A stretch of 7,065 bases of DNA from Treponema sp. UBA3662 (GCA_002373205.1 DFJV01000075.1:1-7065); one strand, 5' to 3'. Positions 1 to 6,563 are shown, counted from the stretch's first letter. Notes: a model not told the origin generated them from the letters alone. Program-made: numbers and translations.

Positions 1-1469
1 CATTCCTTCTTCCTGGTCAGAGAACAGAAAGCCTTGATGCAGAAAAGAAGTGGGAATTTGAACCTTCCGTAAACGAAGGCGATGCAATAAAACCAGGCAT
101 GGCTTTGGGCTTTGTTCAGGAAACAGGTTCCATAAAGCACATAATAATGGTTCCCCCCGCAACAAAGGGAAAAGTCCTAAAGCAGTTCAAGGGCAAGGGA
201 AGCTACACCGTAGACGAAGTTATAGGTCTTACGGATTTGGATGAAGAAATAAAGCTTTCACAGTATTGGCCGGTTAGAAAGGCACGCCCCTTTATGCAGA
301 AGCTTGAAGTTTCACAGCCGCTTATTACCGGTCAGCGCGTCATAGACGTATTCTTTCCGCTAAGCAAAGGCGGAACCGCTGCAATCCCGGGTGGCTTTGG
401 TACGGGAAAGACAATGACCCAGCATGCCATTGCAAAGTGGTGCGACGCAGACTTAATCGTATACATTGGTTGTGGAGAGCGCGGCAACGAGATGACGGAC
501 GTTCTTACCGAATTCCCCCAGCTTATAGACCCGCGCAACAACCGCTCCCTCATGGAAAGGACAATCCTTATTGCAAACACTTCCAACATGCCGGTTGCAG
601 CCCGCGAAGTTTCCCTTTATGCAGGAATCACACTCGCTGAATACTACCGCGACATGGGTATGCACGTTGCAATCATGGCAGACTCAACTTCACGATGGGC
701 AGAAGCCTTGCGCGAACTTTCAGGCCGTATGGAAGAAATGCCAGCAGAAGAAGGATTCCCCGCATACCTTCCGACCCGCCTTGCAGAATTCTACGAAAGG
801 GCAGGCCGCGTAAACACACTCAACGGACAGGAAGGCTCGGTAAGCGTAATCGGTGCTGTTTCACCGCCAGGTGGAGACTTCTCAGAGCCTGTAACCCAGC
901 ACACAAAGCGCTTTATCCGCTGCTTCTGGGCACTTGACCGCGAGCTTGCAAACGCACGCCACTATCCTGCAATCGGTTGGATAGACAGCTATTCTGAATA
1001 CGCAGACGAAGTAAAAACCTGGTGGGACAAATTTGACCCCCGCTGGGCTTCCATCCGCATAAAGGCACTCGACCTTCTAAAGAGGGAACAGAGGCTGCAG
1101 CAGATAGTCCGCCTTATTGGACCCGATGCGCTTCCCGACAGTGACCGCCTTGTTCTTACCGTTGCAGAAATGATAAAGAACGGCTTCCTCCAGCAGAATG
1201 CCTTTGACGACATTGACCAGTATTCTGTTCCCCAGAAGCAGATACTCATACTTCTTCTTGTAATGGATTTTTACGAAAAGGCTCTTGCCGTAATCAAGCA
1301 GGGCTGCCCGCTTACAAAGATAATGGAGCTGGACGTAAGGAACGAGATTATCCGCGCAAAGTCTGTTGTTCCAAATGACAACATGGAAGATCTAACGGCA
1401 ATTCAGAACCACCTTGAGCAGCAGATGGGCGAACTTGAGCGGGTCTACCGCAAGGATGCAGCAGTATGA
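1..1469 (+). CDS. atpA: V-type ATP synthase subunit A, catalytic (5'-truncated by window)
   Basis: Catalytic subunit of the V1 head of a bacterial V-type (A/V-type) ATPase, where ATP is hydrolysed or made at the A/B interface. The frame is open from base 3 to the stop, giving 488 residues. The family is usually about 580-600, so roughly 100 N-terminal residues lie upstream. The ATG at base 99 is internal: the 32 codons before it read as conserved A-subunit sequence (a WEFEP stretch near residues 17-21). Fragment landmarks are the Walker A P-loop GGFGTGKT (residues 130-137), GERGNE with the catalytic-site glutamate (158-163), the Walker-B-side motif DSTSRWAEALRE (from 227) and the C-terminal helical domain. 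The P-loop spelling GGFGTGKT instead of the GxFGxGKT forms of archaea and eukaryotes is what I recall from treponemal and chlamydial enzymes. The stop overlaps the atpB start (ATGA), so translation is probably coupled. Identity is very secure. Confidence 0.97.
   Translation, partial: FLLPGQRTESLDAEKKWEFEPSVNEGDAIKPGMALGFVQETGSIKHIIMVPPATKGKVLKQFKGKGSYTVDEVIGLTDLDEEIKLSQYWPVRKARPFMQKLEVSQPLITGQRVIDVFFPLSKGGTAAIPGGFGTGKTMTQHAIAKWCDADLIVYIGCGERGNEMTDVLTEFPQLIDPRNNRSLMERTILIANTSNMPVAAREVSLYAGITLAEYYRDMGMHVAIMADSTSRWAEALRELSGRMEEMPAEEGFPAYLPTRLAEFYERAGRVNTLNGQEGSVSVIGAVSPPGGDFSEPVTQHTKRFIRCFWALDRELANARHYPAIGWIDSYSEYADEVKTWWDKFDPRWASIRIKALDLLKREQRLQQIVRLIGPDALPDSDRLVLTVAEMIKNGFLQQNAFDDIDQYSVPQKQILILLLVMDFYEKALAVIKQGCPLTKIMELDVRNEIIRAKSVVPNDNMEDLTAIQNHLEQQMGELERVYRKDAAV
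1452..1456 (+). promoter_or_regulatory. Ribosome binding site of atpB inside the atpA end
   Basis: AAGGA lies 9 nt before the atpB ATG, within the last codons of atpA. Together with the ATGA stop/start overlap it supports the chosen start and coupled translation. Confidence 0.7.
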
Positions 1470-2872
1470 AAGGAATAGAATACAAGGGGCTTGAAAAAGT
1501 AGACGGACCTATTATCGTGGTAAAGCGCACCCCCAATTCATTTTATGACGAGGTTGTGTATGTCCGCGACAAGACCGGCGAAAAAAAGACTGGCCGCATT
1601 ATAGACTTGAACGAAGACACCGCAGTAGTACAGGTATTCGGCAGCACTACAGGCCTTGACCTGGAAGACACGTCTGTTGAATTCCTTGACAAGCCAATGG
1701 AACTCCGCGTAGGAAAGGGGCTTTTGGGCCGCATCTTTAACGGACTTGGTGAGCCAATAGACGGTTATCCGCCTGTAATATCAAGCACAAAGATAAACGT
1801 AAACGGAAACCCAATTAACCCCTATGCCCGCGTTTACCCAAGGGACTTTATTCAGACAGGCATTTCTTCCATAGACGGAATGAACACCCTCATCCGCGGA
1901 CAGAAGCTTCCTATATTCTCAGGAAACGGTTTGCCACACAACCGCCTTGCCGCCCAAATAATCCGCCAGGCAAAAATCCTCAACTCAGACGAAGACTTCG
2001 TAATGGTCTTTGCAGGCATGGGTATTAAGTACGACGTTGCCCAGTTCTTTAAGAACACATTCGAAGACTCTGGTGTTCTAAGCCGGGTTGTAATGTTCCA
2101 GTCCCTTGCAGATGCTCCGTCCATAGAAAGAATCATCACCCCGCGATGCGCCCTTACCGCAGCGGAATATCTTGCCTTTGAATGCAACATGCACGTTCTT
2201 GTTGTAATGACTGATATGACAAACTACTGCGAAGCCCTGCGCGAAATTTCAACAACGCGAGGGGAAGTTCCAGGCCGCAAGGGCTACCCTGGCTACCTTT
2301 ACTCAAACCTTGCAGAACTTTACGAGCGTGCTGGAAAGATTCAGGGAAGCACAGGTTCAATCACCCAGATTCCAATCCTTACCATGCCAAACGACGACAT
2401 AAGCCATCCAATCCCAGACCTTACCGGTTACATCACGGAAGGCCAGATTGTTCTTGACCGCGAGATGAGCCAGAAGGGACTCTATCCGCCGGTAGCAGGA
2501 CTTCCAAGCCTTAGCCGCCTTATGAAAGACGGTATCGGAAAGGGAATGACCCGCGAAGACCACGCAAACGTTTCAAGCCAGCTCTTTGCATCATACTCAA
2601 AGGTAAAGAGCATAAGAAACCTTGCCGCCATCATCGGAGAAGAAGAGCTTTCTCCGCTGGACAAGCTCTACCTAAAATTTGGCAACGAGATGGAAGAAAA
2701 ATTCTTTACCCAGGGTGAATACGAAGACCGCTCAATAGACCAGACCCTGGACTTGGGCTGGAAAATACTTAGCATTCTTCCGCGCGAGGAACTCTACCGC
2801 ATAAAGGACGAGTTCATAGAAAAATACCTTCCGTCAACTGACGAACACAGCGACGAAGGTTCGTCTGATTAA
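1466..2872 (+). CDS. atpB: V-type ATP synthase subunit B
   Basis: Non-catalytic nucleotide-binding subunit that alternates with A in the V1 hexamer. At 468 residues it has the full family length (about 430-500). It has the N-terminal beta-barrel (about 1-75), then the central nucleotide-binding fold with the degenerate P-loop region FSGNGLPHN (151-159), which lacks a GxxxxGKT motif as expected for B. It also has DMTNYCEALREIS (250-262), GEVPGRKGYPGYLYSNLAELYERAG (starting at 266) and LPSLSRLMK (346-354). In this family the arginine of that last motif (R351) reaches into the A-subunit catalytic site. The start ATG overlaps the atpA stop by 4 nt and has an AAGGA Shine-Dalgarno 9 nt upstream (1452-1456). 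The C-terminus is a short acidic and serine-rich tail (DEHSDEGSSD). Base composition matches its neighbours. Nothing appears broken. Confidence 0.97.
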   Translation: MKGIEYKGLEKVDGPIIVVKRTPNSFYDEVVYVRDKTGEKKTGRIIDLNEDTAVVQVFGSTTGLDLEDTSVEFLDKPMELRVGKGLLGRIFNGLGEPIDGYPPVISSTKINVNGNPINPYARVYPRDFIQTGISSIDGMNTLIRGQKLPIFSGNGLPHNRLAAQIIRQAKILNSDEDFVMVFAGMGIKYDVAQFFKNTFEDSGVLSRVVMFQSLADAPSIERIITPRCALTAAEYLAFECNMHVLVVMTDMTNYCEALREISTTRGEVPGRKGYPGYLYSNLAELYERAGKIQGSTGSITQIPILTMPNDDISHPIPDLTGYITEGQIVLDREMSQKGLYPPVAGLPSLSRLMKDGIGKGMTREDHANVSSQLFASYSKVKSIRNLAAIIGEEELSPLDKLYLKFGNEMEEKFFTQGEYEDRSIDQTLDLGWKILSILPREELYRIKDEFIEKYLPSTDEHSDEGSSD

Positions 2873-2875
2873 GGA
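2871..2875 (+). promoter_or_regulatory. Ribosome binding site of atpD overlapping the atpB stop
   Basis: AAGGA begins within the TAA stop of atpB and sits 8 nt before the atpD ATG, which fixes the atpD start. Confidence 0.75.
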
Positions 2876-2883
2876 AACGCTTA

Positions 2884-3504
2884 ATGGCAAAACTTAACAT
2901 TGCGCCCACAAAGTCCAATCTTCTTTCTCTAAAGGAACAGCTTGCGGTAAGCACAGAAGGCTACGACCTGCTGGAGCAAAAAAGGGAAATCCTTGTAATG
3001 GAGCTTATGCATCTTGTTGAACGCGTAAAGCTTTTGGAGCGCGACATGGACAAGTGCATTGCAAAGGCCTATCCTGCGCTAAAAAGGATGCTTCTTGCAA
3101 TGGGCGGTGAGCGCACGGAACGTCTTGCAATGGCGGTAGACTACAAGTTCGAGATAACCAAAAAGCCTGTAATCATTGGCGGAATGAATTTTACATCGCT
3201 GGACGTAACCCTTCCAAAGCGGGAACTTTTTTCTTCCTTCATGGGAACAACACCGGACAACGACGAAGTAATGGCAGACTTCTTTGAACTTCTTGCACTC
3301 ATTACCCAAATGGCAAGCATAAGGACAATCGTCTGGAGGCTTGCAATGGAAGTAAAGAAAACCCAGCGCAGGGTTAACGCATTGGACAAGATGGTAATAC
3401 CGCAAAGCAAAGAAACTGTTAAGTATATAGAAAGCGTTCTGGAAGAGCGCGAGCGCGACAACGTGTTCGTACTCAAGGCATTAAAAGGTAGGCAGGGGCG
3501 TTAG
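2884..3504 (+). CDS. atpD: V-type ATP synthase subunit D (central stalk)
   Basis: Central rotor-shaft subunit, which transmits rotation between the V1 head and the membrane ring. At 206 residues it has normal length. The N-terminal motif APTKSNLLSLKEQL followed by a long helix (about 8-70) and the C-terminal helix around RRVNALDKMVIPQ and the SVLEERERDN stretch (about 150-200) are the two halves of the antiparallel coiled coil typical of D. The middle segment (about 85-125) carries the short beta-rich tip. The ATG at 2884 is preceded by AAGGA at 2871-2875, which overlaps the atpB stop codon and sits 8 nt upstream of the start. The gene lies between atpB (11 nt gap) and the UspA-like gene (1 nt gap), so it is certainly in the operon. 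In many V-type operons subunits I and K follow D; here they do not. Confidence 0.96.
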   Translation: MAKLNIAPTKSNLLSLKEQLAVSTEGYDLLEQKREILVMELMHLVERVKLLERDMDKCIAKAYPALKRMLLAMGGERTERLAMAVDYKFEITKKPVIIGGMNFTSLDVTLPKRELFSSFMGTTPDNDEVMADFFELLALITQMASIRTIVWRLAMEVKKTQRRVNALDKMVIPQSKETVKYIESVLEERERDNVFVLKALKGRQGR

Positions 3505-3505
3505 A

Positions 3506-4003
3506 ATGATAAAACCTTTATTCCAAAGAATTCTTGTAGGCTACAACGGAACAAAATCCTCTTTGCATGCAGTAATGTATGCAATCCTTATGGCAAAAAT
3601 TTACAAGTGCCACGTAAAGGTTGTCTATGTTGTAGACACCGCCACAATCAAAAGGCTTTCCCTTACAAAATACATTGTTCCAGAAGAAGGAGACGACTTG
3701 GGTGGCCGCCTGCAGCAAAACGGAGACAGCTACCTTGACTATGCCTCGGACCTTGCAAAAACAAAAGCCGTCAAAATAGAAACGGAACTTCTCAAGGGCG
3801 AAATCTGGTCAGAAATTATCCGTGCCGCAGACGACTACAAGGCAGACCTCATTCTCCTTGGTGGAAAAGACCTTTCAAACTCATATTCATCATTGGACAG
3901 AAAACTTGCAGGCGAGCAGCAAAGCGAAATCATCGGCAGCGCCCATTGCTCCGTACTCGTTGTTCGCCAAAAATACATAGAGCAGCTCTTTAAGATAGCA
4001 TAA
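3506..4003 (+). CDS. UspA-like (universal stress protein fold) protein, last gene of the V-ATPase operon
   Basis: A 165-residue soluble protein with the layout of a single UspA domain. The N-terminal strand ILVGYNGTKSSLHAVMYA (9-26) matches the usual ILVxxDGSxxSxxAxxxA, followed by a CHVKVVYVVD strand, a late LILLGGKD strand and a C-terminal SAHCSVLVV strand that matches the usual HAPCPVLVV. The ATP-type residues appear lost. The first aspartate is Asn, the G-2x-G-9x-G-S/T loop has Asp at the second glycine and a few extra residues, and its final G-S reads G-E (LAGEQQ). It may therefore not bind ATP like the ATP-binding class. The start lies 1 nt after the atpD stop, with GGGG at 3495-3498 as a plausible ribosome site. 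Its composition matches the ATPase genes, so co-transcription is near certain. Its role is unknown; regulation or assembly of the ATPase is inference only. Confidence 0.85.
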   Translation: MIKPLFQRILVGYNGTKSSLHAVMYAILMAKIYKCHVKVVYVVDTATIKRLSLTKYIVPEEGDDLGGRLQQNGDSYLDYASDLAKTKAVKIETELLKGEIWSEIIRAADDYKADLILLGGKDLSNSYSSLDRKLAGEQQSEIIGSAHCSVLVVRQKYIEQLFKIA

Positions 4004-4004
4004 G

Positions 4005-4020
4005 TTTTTTTTTCTTTTTT
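4005..4020 (+). terminator. T tract after the V-ATPase operon, possible terminator
   Basis: Nine T, one C and six T follow directly after the stop of the UspA-like gene. Such a tract usually marks the end of a transcription unit. The preceding bases offer only a weak stem (AGAG/CTCT, within the coding end), so a classic intrinsic terminator is not well supported by structure. A second run of eight T lies at 4049-4056, also without a strong stem. The call rests on position and the T tracts. Confidence 0.4.
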
Positions 4021-4063
4021 GGACCTGCCTCTTATTGAACCGGATGCATTTTTTTTCAAAACC

Positions 4064-4089
4064 GAAAGCTCTTATTATTACCCGCTTTC
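4064..4089. repeat. Short inverted repeat GAAAGC/GCTTTC
   Basis: GAAAGC at 4064-4069 and GCTTTC at 4084-4089 are perfect 6-bp arms around a 14-nt AT-rich loop. The right arm runs into the GC-rich palindromic island, so the two could form alternative structures. Confidence 0.4.
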
Positions 4090-4154
4090 CAGGGCTACGC
4101 TGTCGCTCCGGCCCGCCTTGCGGCGGTCTGGCTGCGCCACCCTTCCAATCGGGG
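4081..4154. repeat. GC-rich imperfect palindrome, possible dispersed intergenic repeat or two-way stem-loop
   Basis: A block of roughly 70% G+C by hand count, sitting between AT-rich flanks where two transcription units converge. The inner hairpin is CCGCC (4113-4117), loop TTGC, GGCGG (4122-4126). Outer pairings include AGGG (4091-4094) with CCCT (4140-4143), CGC (4098-4100) with GCG (4134-4136), and CCCG (4081-4084) with CGGG (4150-4153), so most of the block could fold as one long interrupted stem. It has no credible reading frame. Nested palindromy with a sharp composition jump resembles intergenic REP-like repeats. It could also stop transcription from both sides. Copy number in the genome cannot be seen here. 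Confidence 0.6.
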
Positions 4155-4181
4155 GTAGGCTTTCTTTTGCAAACTTTTTCC

Positions 4182-5102
4182 TTACGCGCCTTGTGTTATT
4201 AGTTCAAGCAGTTGGGCCTTTGTTAAAGACTGGCAGCTGTAATCCTGCAATTCTTCTACTTGGGAAAAATTTTTTATTCTGGAAGAATCTTTTGTTTTAT
4301 AAACAATTTCGTACTGCAAATAATTTTCCCTAACAAAAAACGGAACTTCGTTTATCGTAATAAAGCCGTCATCTATAACTATTCCGTGCAAATCGTTTTT
4401 TAGCTTTTCAAATAAATTTCCTTCATCAAGAAAAGAAATCCTGTATTCTCCTGCATAACCGGGGGCGTTTTCTGTTTGCTGCAAATTTTTCATGCAGTAT
4501 TCTTCCAGAGTCTTGTCATTTTCAAGGCTCATCTTGGAAACTTCATACTGGACATGGCCATTAAAGTTTTTGTATTCAAATTTAATTCCGTTGGCGTAAA
4601 AATCCACGCCGTCTTTGGTAATAAGCTTTTTGTTTTGGAGCAATTTGTTTTTTTCAAAAAAAGAAAAGTAGTCAATTGTCTCGTCAAATTCATTCAGCAT
4701 GATGCTTCTCTTTTTTATGTTCATTACAAAAAAATCATAAATGTTATAGAAAGGAATAAAGTCGAGCAAACAATACCAGCCGGACTTGTTCAGGTCATGC
4801 AGGCGGAGAATCTGCAGTTGCCAGTACTTGTACATAAAAATAAAAGAGCCAATAATTCCTATTACAAAAAGTAAAGTTTGCAGGACGTGCATCCAATAAA
4901 AGAAATTAGTGTGAGAAAAGTTATGAAGAAAGAAGGACAATATAAATATGGTAAAAAACCAATAAGACGCAAACCCGCCAATCATAATGATTTCTATCTT
5001 CCAATAGCGCTCGCGGCTTATCCTTCCGTGCGTAGAGTGAATGACCAAGGCCGTAACTAGCAGATAAACACTAATAGATATTATTACAAATATAAAACTC
5101 AT
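4182..5102 (-). CDS. DUF805 membrane protein with an unrecognised C-terminal soluble domain
   Basis: A 306-residue predicted inner-membrane protein. The N-terminal half has DUF805 hallmarks: GRISRERYW (26-34) between hydrophobic segments, and RLHDLNKSGWY (100-110) followed by a hydrophobic stretch and the basic NIKKRS. Likely membrane segments are about 3-21, 40-60, 72-92 and a weaker one at 110-128. A helix precedes the GRISR motif, whereas most DUF805 proteins begin close to that motif. Residues from about 140 to 306 form a polar, probably soluble domain that I do not recognise. The ATG at 5100-5102 has AAGGTG (5107-5112, - strand) 4 nt upstream, and a good promoter sits just before it, so the gene probably has its own transcription unit. 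It converges on the V-ATPase operon. It is AT-rich compared with that operon. The function of DUF805 is unknown. Confidence 0.87.
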   Translation of the reverse strand: MSFIFVIISISVYLLVTALVIHSTHGRISRERYWKIEIIMIGGFASYWFFTIFILSFFLHNFSHTNFFYWMHVLQTLLFVIGIIGSFIFMYKYWQLQILRLHDLNKSGWYCLLDFIPFYNIYDFFVMNIKKRSIMLNEFDETIDYFSFFEKNKLLQNKKLITKDGVDFYANGIKFEYKNFNGHVQYEVSKMSLENDKTLEEYCMKNLQQTENAPGYAGEYRISFLDEGNLFEKLKNDLHGIVIDDGFITINEVPFFVRENYLQYEIVYKTKDSSRIKNFSQVEELQDYSCQSLTKAQLLELITQGA

Positions 5103-5106
5103 TTTT

Positions 5107-5112
5107 CACCTT
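5107..5112 (-). promoter_or_regulatory. Ribosome binding site of the DUF805 gene
   Basis: AAGGTG on the - strand sits 4 nt before the ATG at 5102. The spacing is short but acceptable, and it supports this start. Confidence 0.6.
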
Positions 5113-5120
5113 TTTTGCTT

Positions 5121-5149
5121 ATAATAGCTAGAAAACTCTTTTTTTGCAA
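5121..5149 (-). promoter_or_regulatory. Sigma-70-type promoter for the DUF805 gene
   Basis: On the - strand TTGCAA (5144-5149) and TATTAT (5121-5126) are separated by exactly 17 nt, close to the TTGACA-17-TATAAT consensus. Transcription would start near 5114, giving a leader of only about 12 nt that just contains the ribosome site. The region is AT-rich, which raises the chance of a random match, but position and spacing fit well. Confidence 0.6.
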
Positions 5150-5306
5150 TGCGGACAGATATTTTTTTATGCCTTGCCCCATTCTAAGAACAGCGAAACT
5201 CGACGCAGTAACACAATTCTTAGCATAAATAATAAGTGAATTCTTAAAGGTGGGCATCATACCTCGATGCTCTGTGTTGAGATTCTTTGATTGGCTATAA
5301 AGATTT
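5150..5306. other. Intergenic gap with small direct and inverted repeats
   Basis: No gene is recognised here. Visible structure includes CTAAGAA (5184-5190) with TTCTTAG (5217-5223), a perfect 7-bp inverted repeat, and AATTCTTA twice (5215-5222 and 5239-5246, 24 bp apart). A stem of about 7 bp pairs 5252-5258 (GGGCATC) with 5266-5272 (GATGCTC) around a 7-nt loop. That stem lies downstream of the lipase-like gene and could end its transcript, but no U run follows it on the - strand. The gap may hold a small RNA, a decayed element or nothing functional. Confidence 0.4.
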
Positions 5307-6563
5307 TTAAAAACCTTCTTCTTTTAATTCTGCAATTAGGTTGATGTAAAAATCACGGATTGTCTTTGAGTTCTTTGGTAGGCCATTAGCTTCTTTGAGC
5401 TTTGGGTTTGTCCGGTAGGCGTCTACTTCATGGGCATGAGAAATTCCTAAAAACTTTTGTCCTTCAATAACACCGCGGAAGTTTCCCCATTTTGCAGATT
5501 CTACTGATACAAGACCGTCGTTTTCTCCGTCGCAGAACTTCATTACAAAATTCATGAACCACATAAAAATGTCGCTGAAGGGATTTTTCATTTTGCCAGC
5601 AAAACTTTGATACAATATGGAAGGGGAGTCTGTAATTTCTTTGTTAAAGCTTTCCATGTAACTTGAGCAAAACTGTTTTGTTGCTCTAAAAAAGTCGGGC
5701 TTTTTATCTCCGAGAATTTTAAACCATAAATTTACAAATACTGCAAGAAACTTAAATAACCATTCCCCAAAAATGGAAAACAATTTGTCAAGTGTTTTGG
5801 AACCATGGTTGGGGGAGCTTATCATTGTTACGGATGCTATTTTGTCTTCGAGGCCTAATTTGCTTATTGCATAGCGAACATCAATTCCGCCTTTGGAATG
5901 TGCTATGATATTTACTTTTTCGCATTCTGCTTCTTTTAGGACGGTTTTGAGCGTGTCTGCAATTTGGCTTGCGGCATCTTCTATGTTTGCCCATGCATCG
6001 TGCTTGCTGTAAAAAATGCTTGCTCCATGTTTTTCTAGCAGGCCGGGTATTCCGCCCCAATAATTGCAAAAAGTTCTGTCTCTAAATCCTGTTCCGTGAA
6101 CAAGTAAGACAGGATATTTTGTTTTGCAAAGTTCAGAATGTTTTTCCAAGGGAATTTCTTTTCCCAATAATTTGAGTAGCTCTATTTTTGCTGCTTTCCA
6201 ATATGCTTTTACAAAGAGGATAATAGTAAGAAGATACAGTATTCCAATGCAGATTGAAGTGATTATGGCAATGGTGTAAACTTTTTCATATTCTTCCGGA
6301 TCTGATGAAATTATCAGGAATGTAATGAGCAAAGCAATGACAAAGAAATTCAATAAGGCAAATGAAATTTTATACCTGTTGCTAAATTGAACTCCTGTGA
6401 TTAGGGTAAGAAAATTGAATCCCCAGAAAGTCCACATAAAGGCAATTACTGGAAGAGCAAGGATTGCTGCATGAAATAACGTAAACATAAGTGCAAGACC
6501 AATTATTGAAAAAAGAATGAACTGGTAGATGCATTTTACTAATGCTGCTTTTCTTATTGACAT
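5307..6563 (-). CDS. Membrane-anchored alpha/beta-hydrolase, true-lipase-like
   Basis: A 418-residue protein with about four N-terminal transmembrane helices (near 12-32, 34-55, 66-86, 95-118), then a lipase-type alpha/beta-hydrolase domain (about 148-418). The domain resembles bacterial family I triacylglycerol lipases: oxyanion-side LLVHGTGF (153-160), NYWGGIPGLLEKHGA, the nucleophile elbow AHSKGG (Ser223), SSPNHGSKTLD, NDGLVS with probable catalytic Asp349, and ISHAHEVD with probable catalytic His376. In Pseudomonas lipases the residue two after that His is a calcium-binding Asp; here it is His378. The basic N-terminus and basic stretch after helix 4 suggest the domain faces the cytoplasm. 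I chose the ATG at 6561-6563 over an in-frame ATG at 6719 because it has AAAGGAAG 7 nt upstream (6571-6578) and the extra 52 residues would be a basic, low-quality stretch lying over the YcxB-like gene. The substrate is unknown. Confidence 0.88.
   Translation of the reverse strand: MSIRKAALVKCIYQFILFSIIGLALMFTLFHAAILALPVIAFMWTFWGFNFLTLITGVQFSNRYKISFALLNFFVIALLITFLIISSDPEEYEKVYTIAIITSICIGILYLLTIILFVKAYWKAAKIELLKLLGKEIPLEKHSELCKTKYPVLLVHGTGFRDRTFCNYWGGIPGLLEKHGASIFYSKHDAWANIEDAASQIADTLKTVLKEAECEKVNIIAHSKGGIDVRYAISKLGLEDKIASVTMISSPNHGSKTLDKLFSIFGEWLFKFLAVFVNLWFKILGDKKPDFFRATKQFCSSYMESFNKEITDSPSILYQSFAGKMKNPFSDIFMWFMNFVMKFCDGENDGLVSVESAKWGNFRGVIEGQKFLGISHAHEVDAYRTNPKLKEANGLPKNSKTIRDFYINLIAELKEEGF

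Noticed and set aside
989..1249. Antisense and alternative-frame ORFs inside the ATPase genes
   Set aside because: They have no family resemblance and follow from codon bias of the real genes on the + strand.
99..1469. ATG at 99 as the true start of subunit A
   Set aside because: The frame is open to the window edge and the preceding codons encode conserved A-subunit residues, so the gene is simply cut by the window.
4019..4333. A + strand ORF of 104 codons across the convergent junction
   Set aside because: It runs through T tracts and the GC-rich palindrome and lies antisense to the DUF805 gene end. It has no recognisable domain or ribosome site.
4476..4874. A + strand ORF of 132 codons antisense to the DUF805 gene
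   Set aside because: The opposite strand carries a clear DUF805 protein with its own promoter and ribosome site. This ORF looks like its shadow.
5128..5168. A - strand peptide with a CPHCKKR zinc-ribbon-like motif
   Set aside because: Only about a dozen codons lie between two stops, and it overlaps the promoter. It is too short to call a gene or a clear remnant.
5150..5306. Possible tRNA or CRISPR array in the intergenic gap
   Set aside because: No cloverleaf arms or CCA end are apparent, and the repeats are too short and too few for an array.
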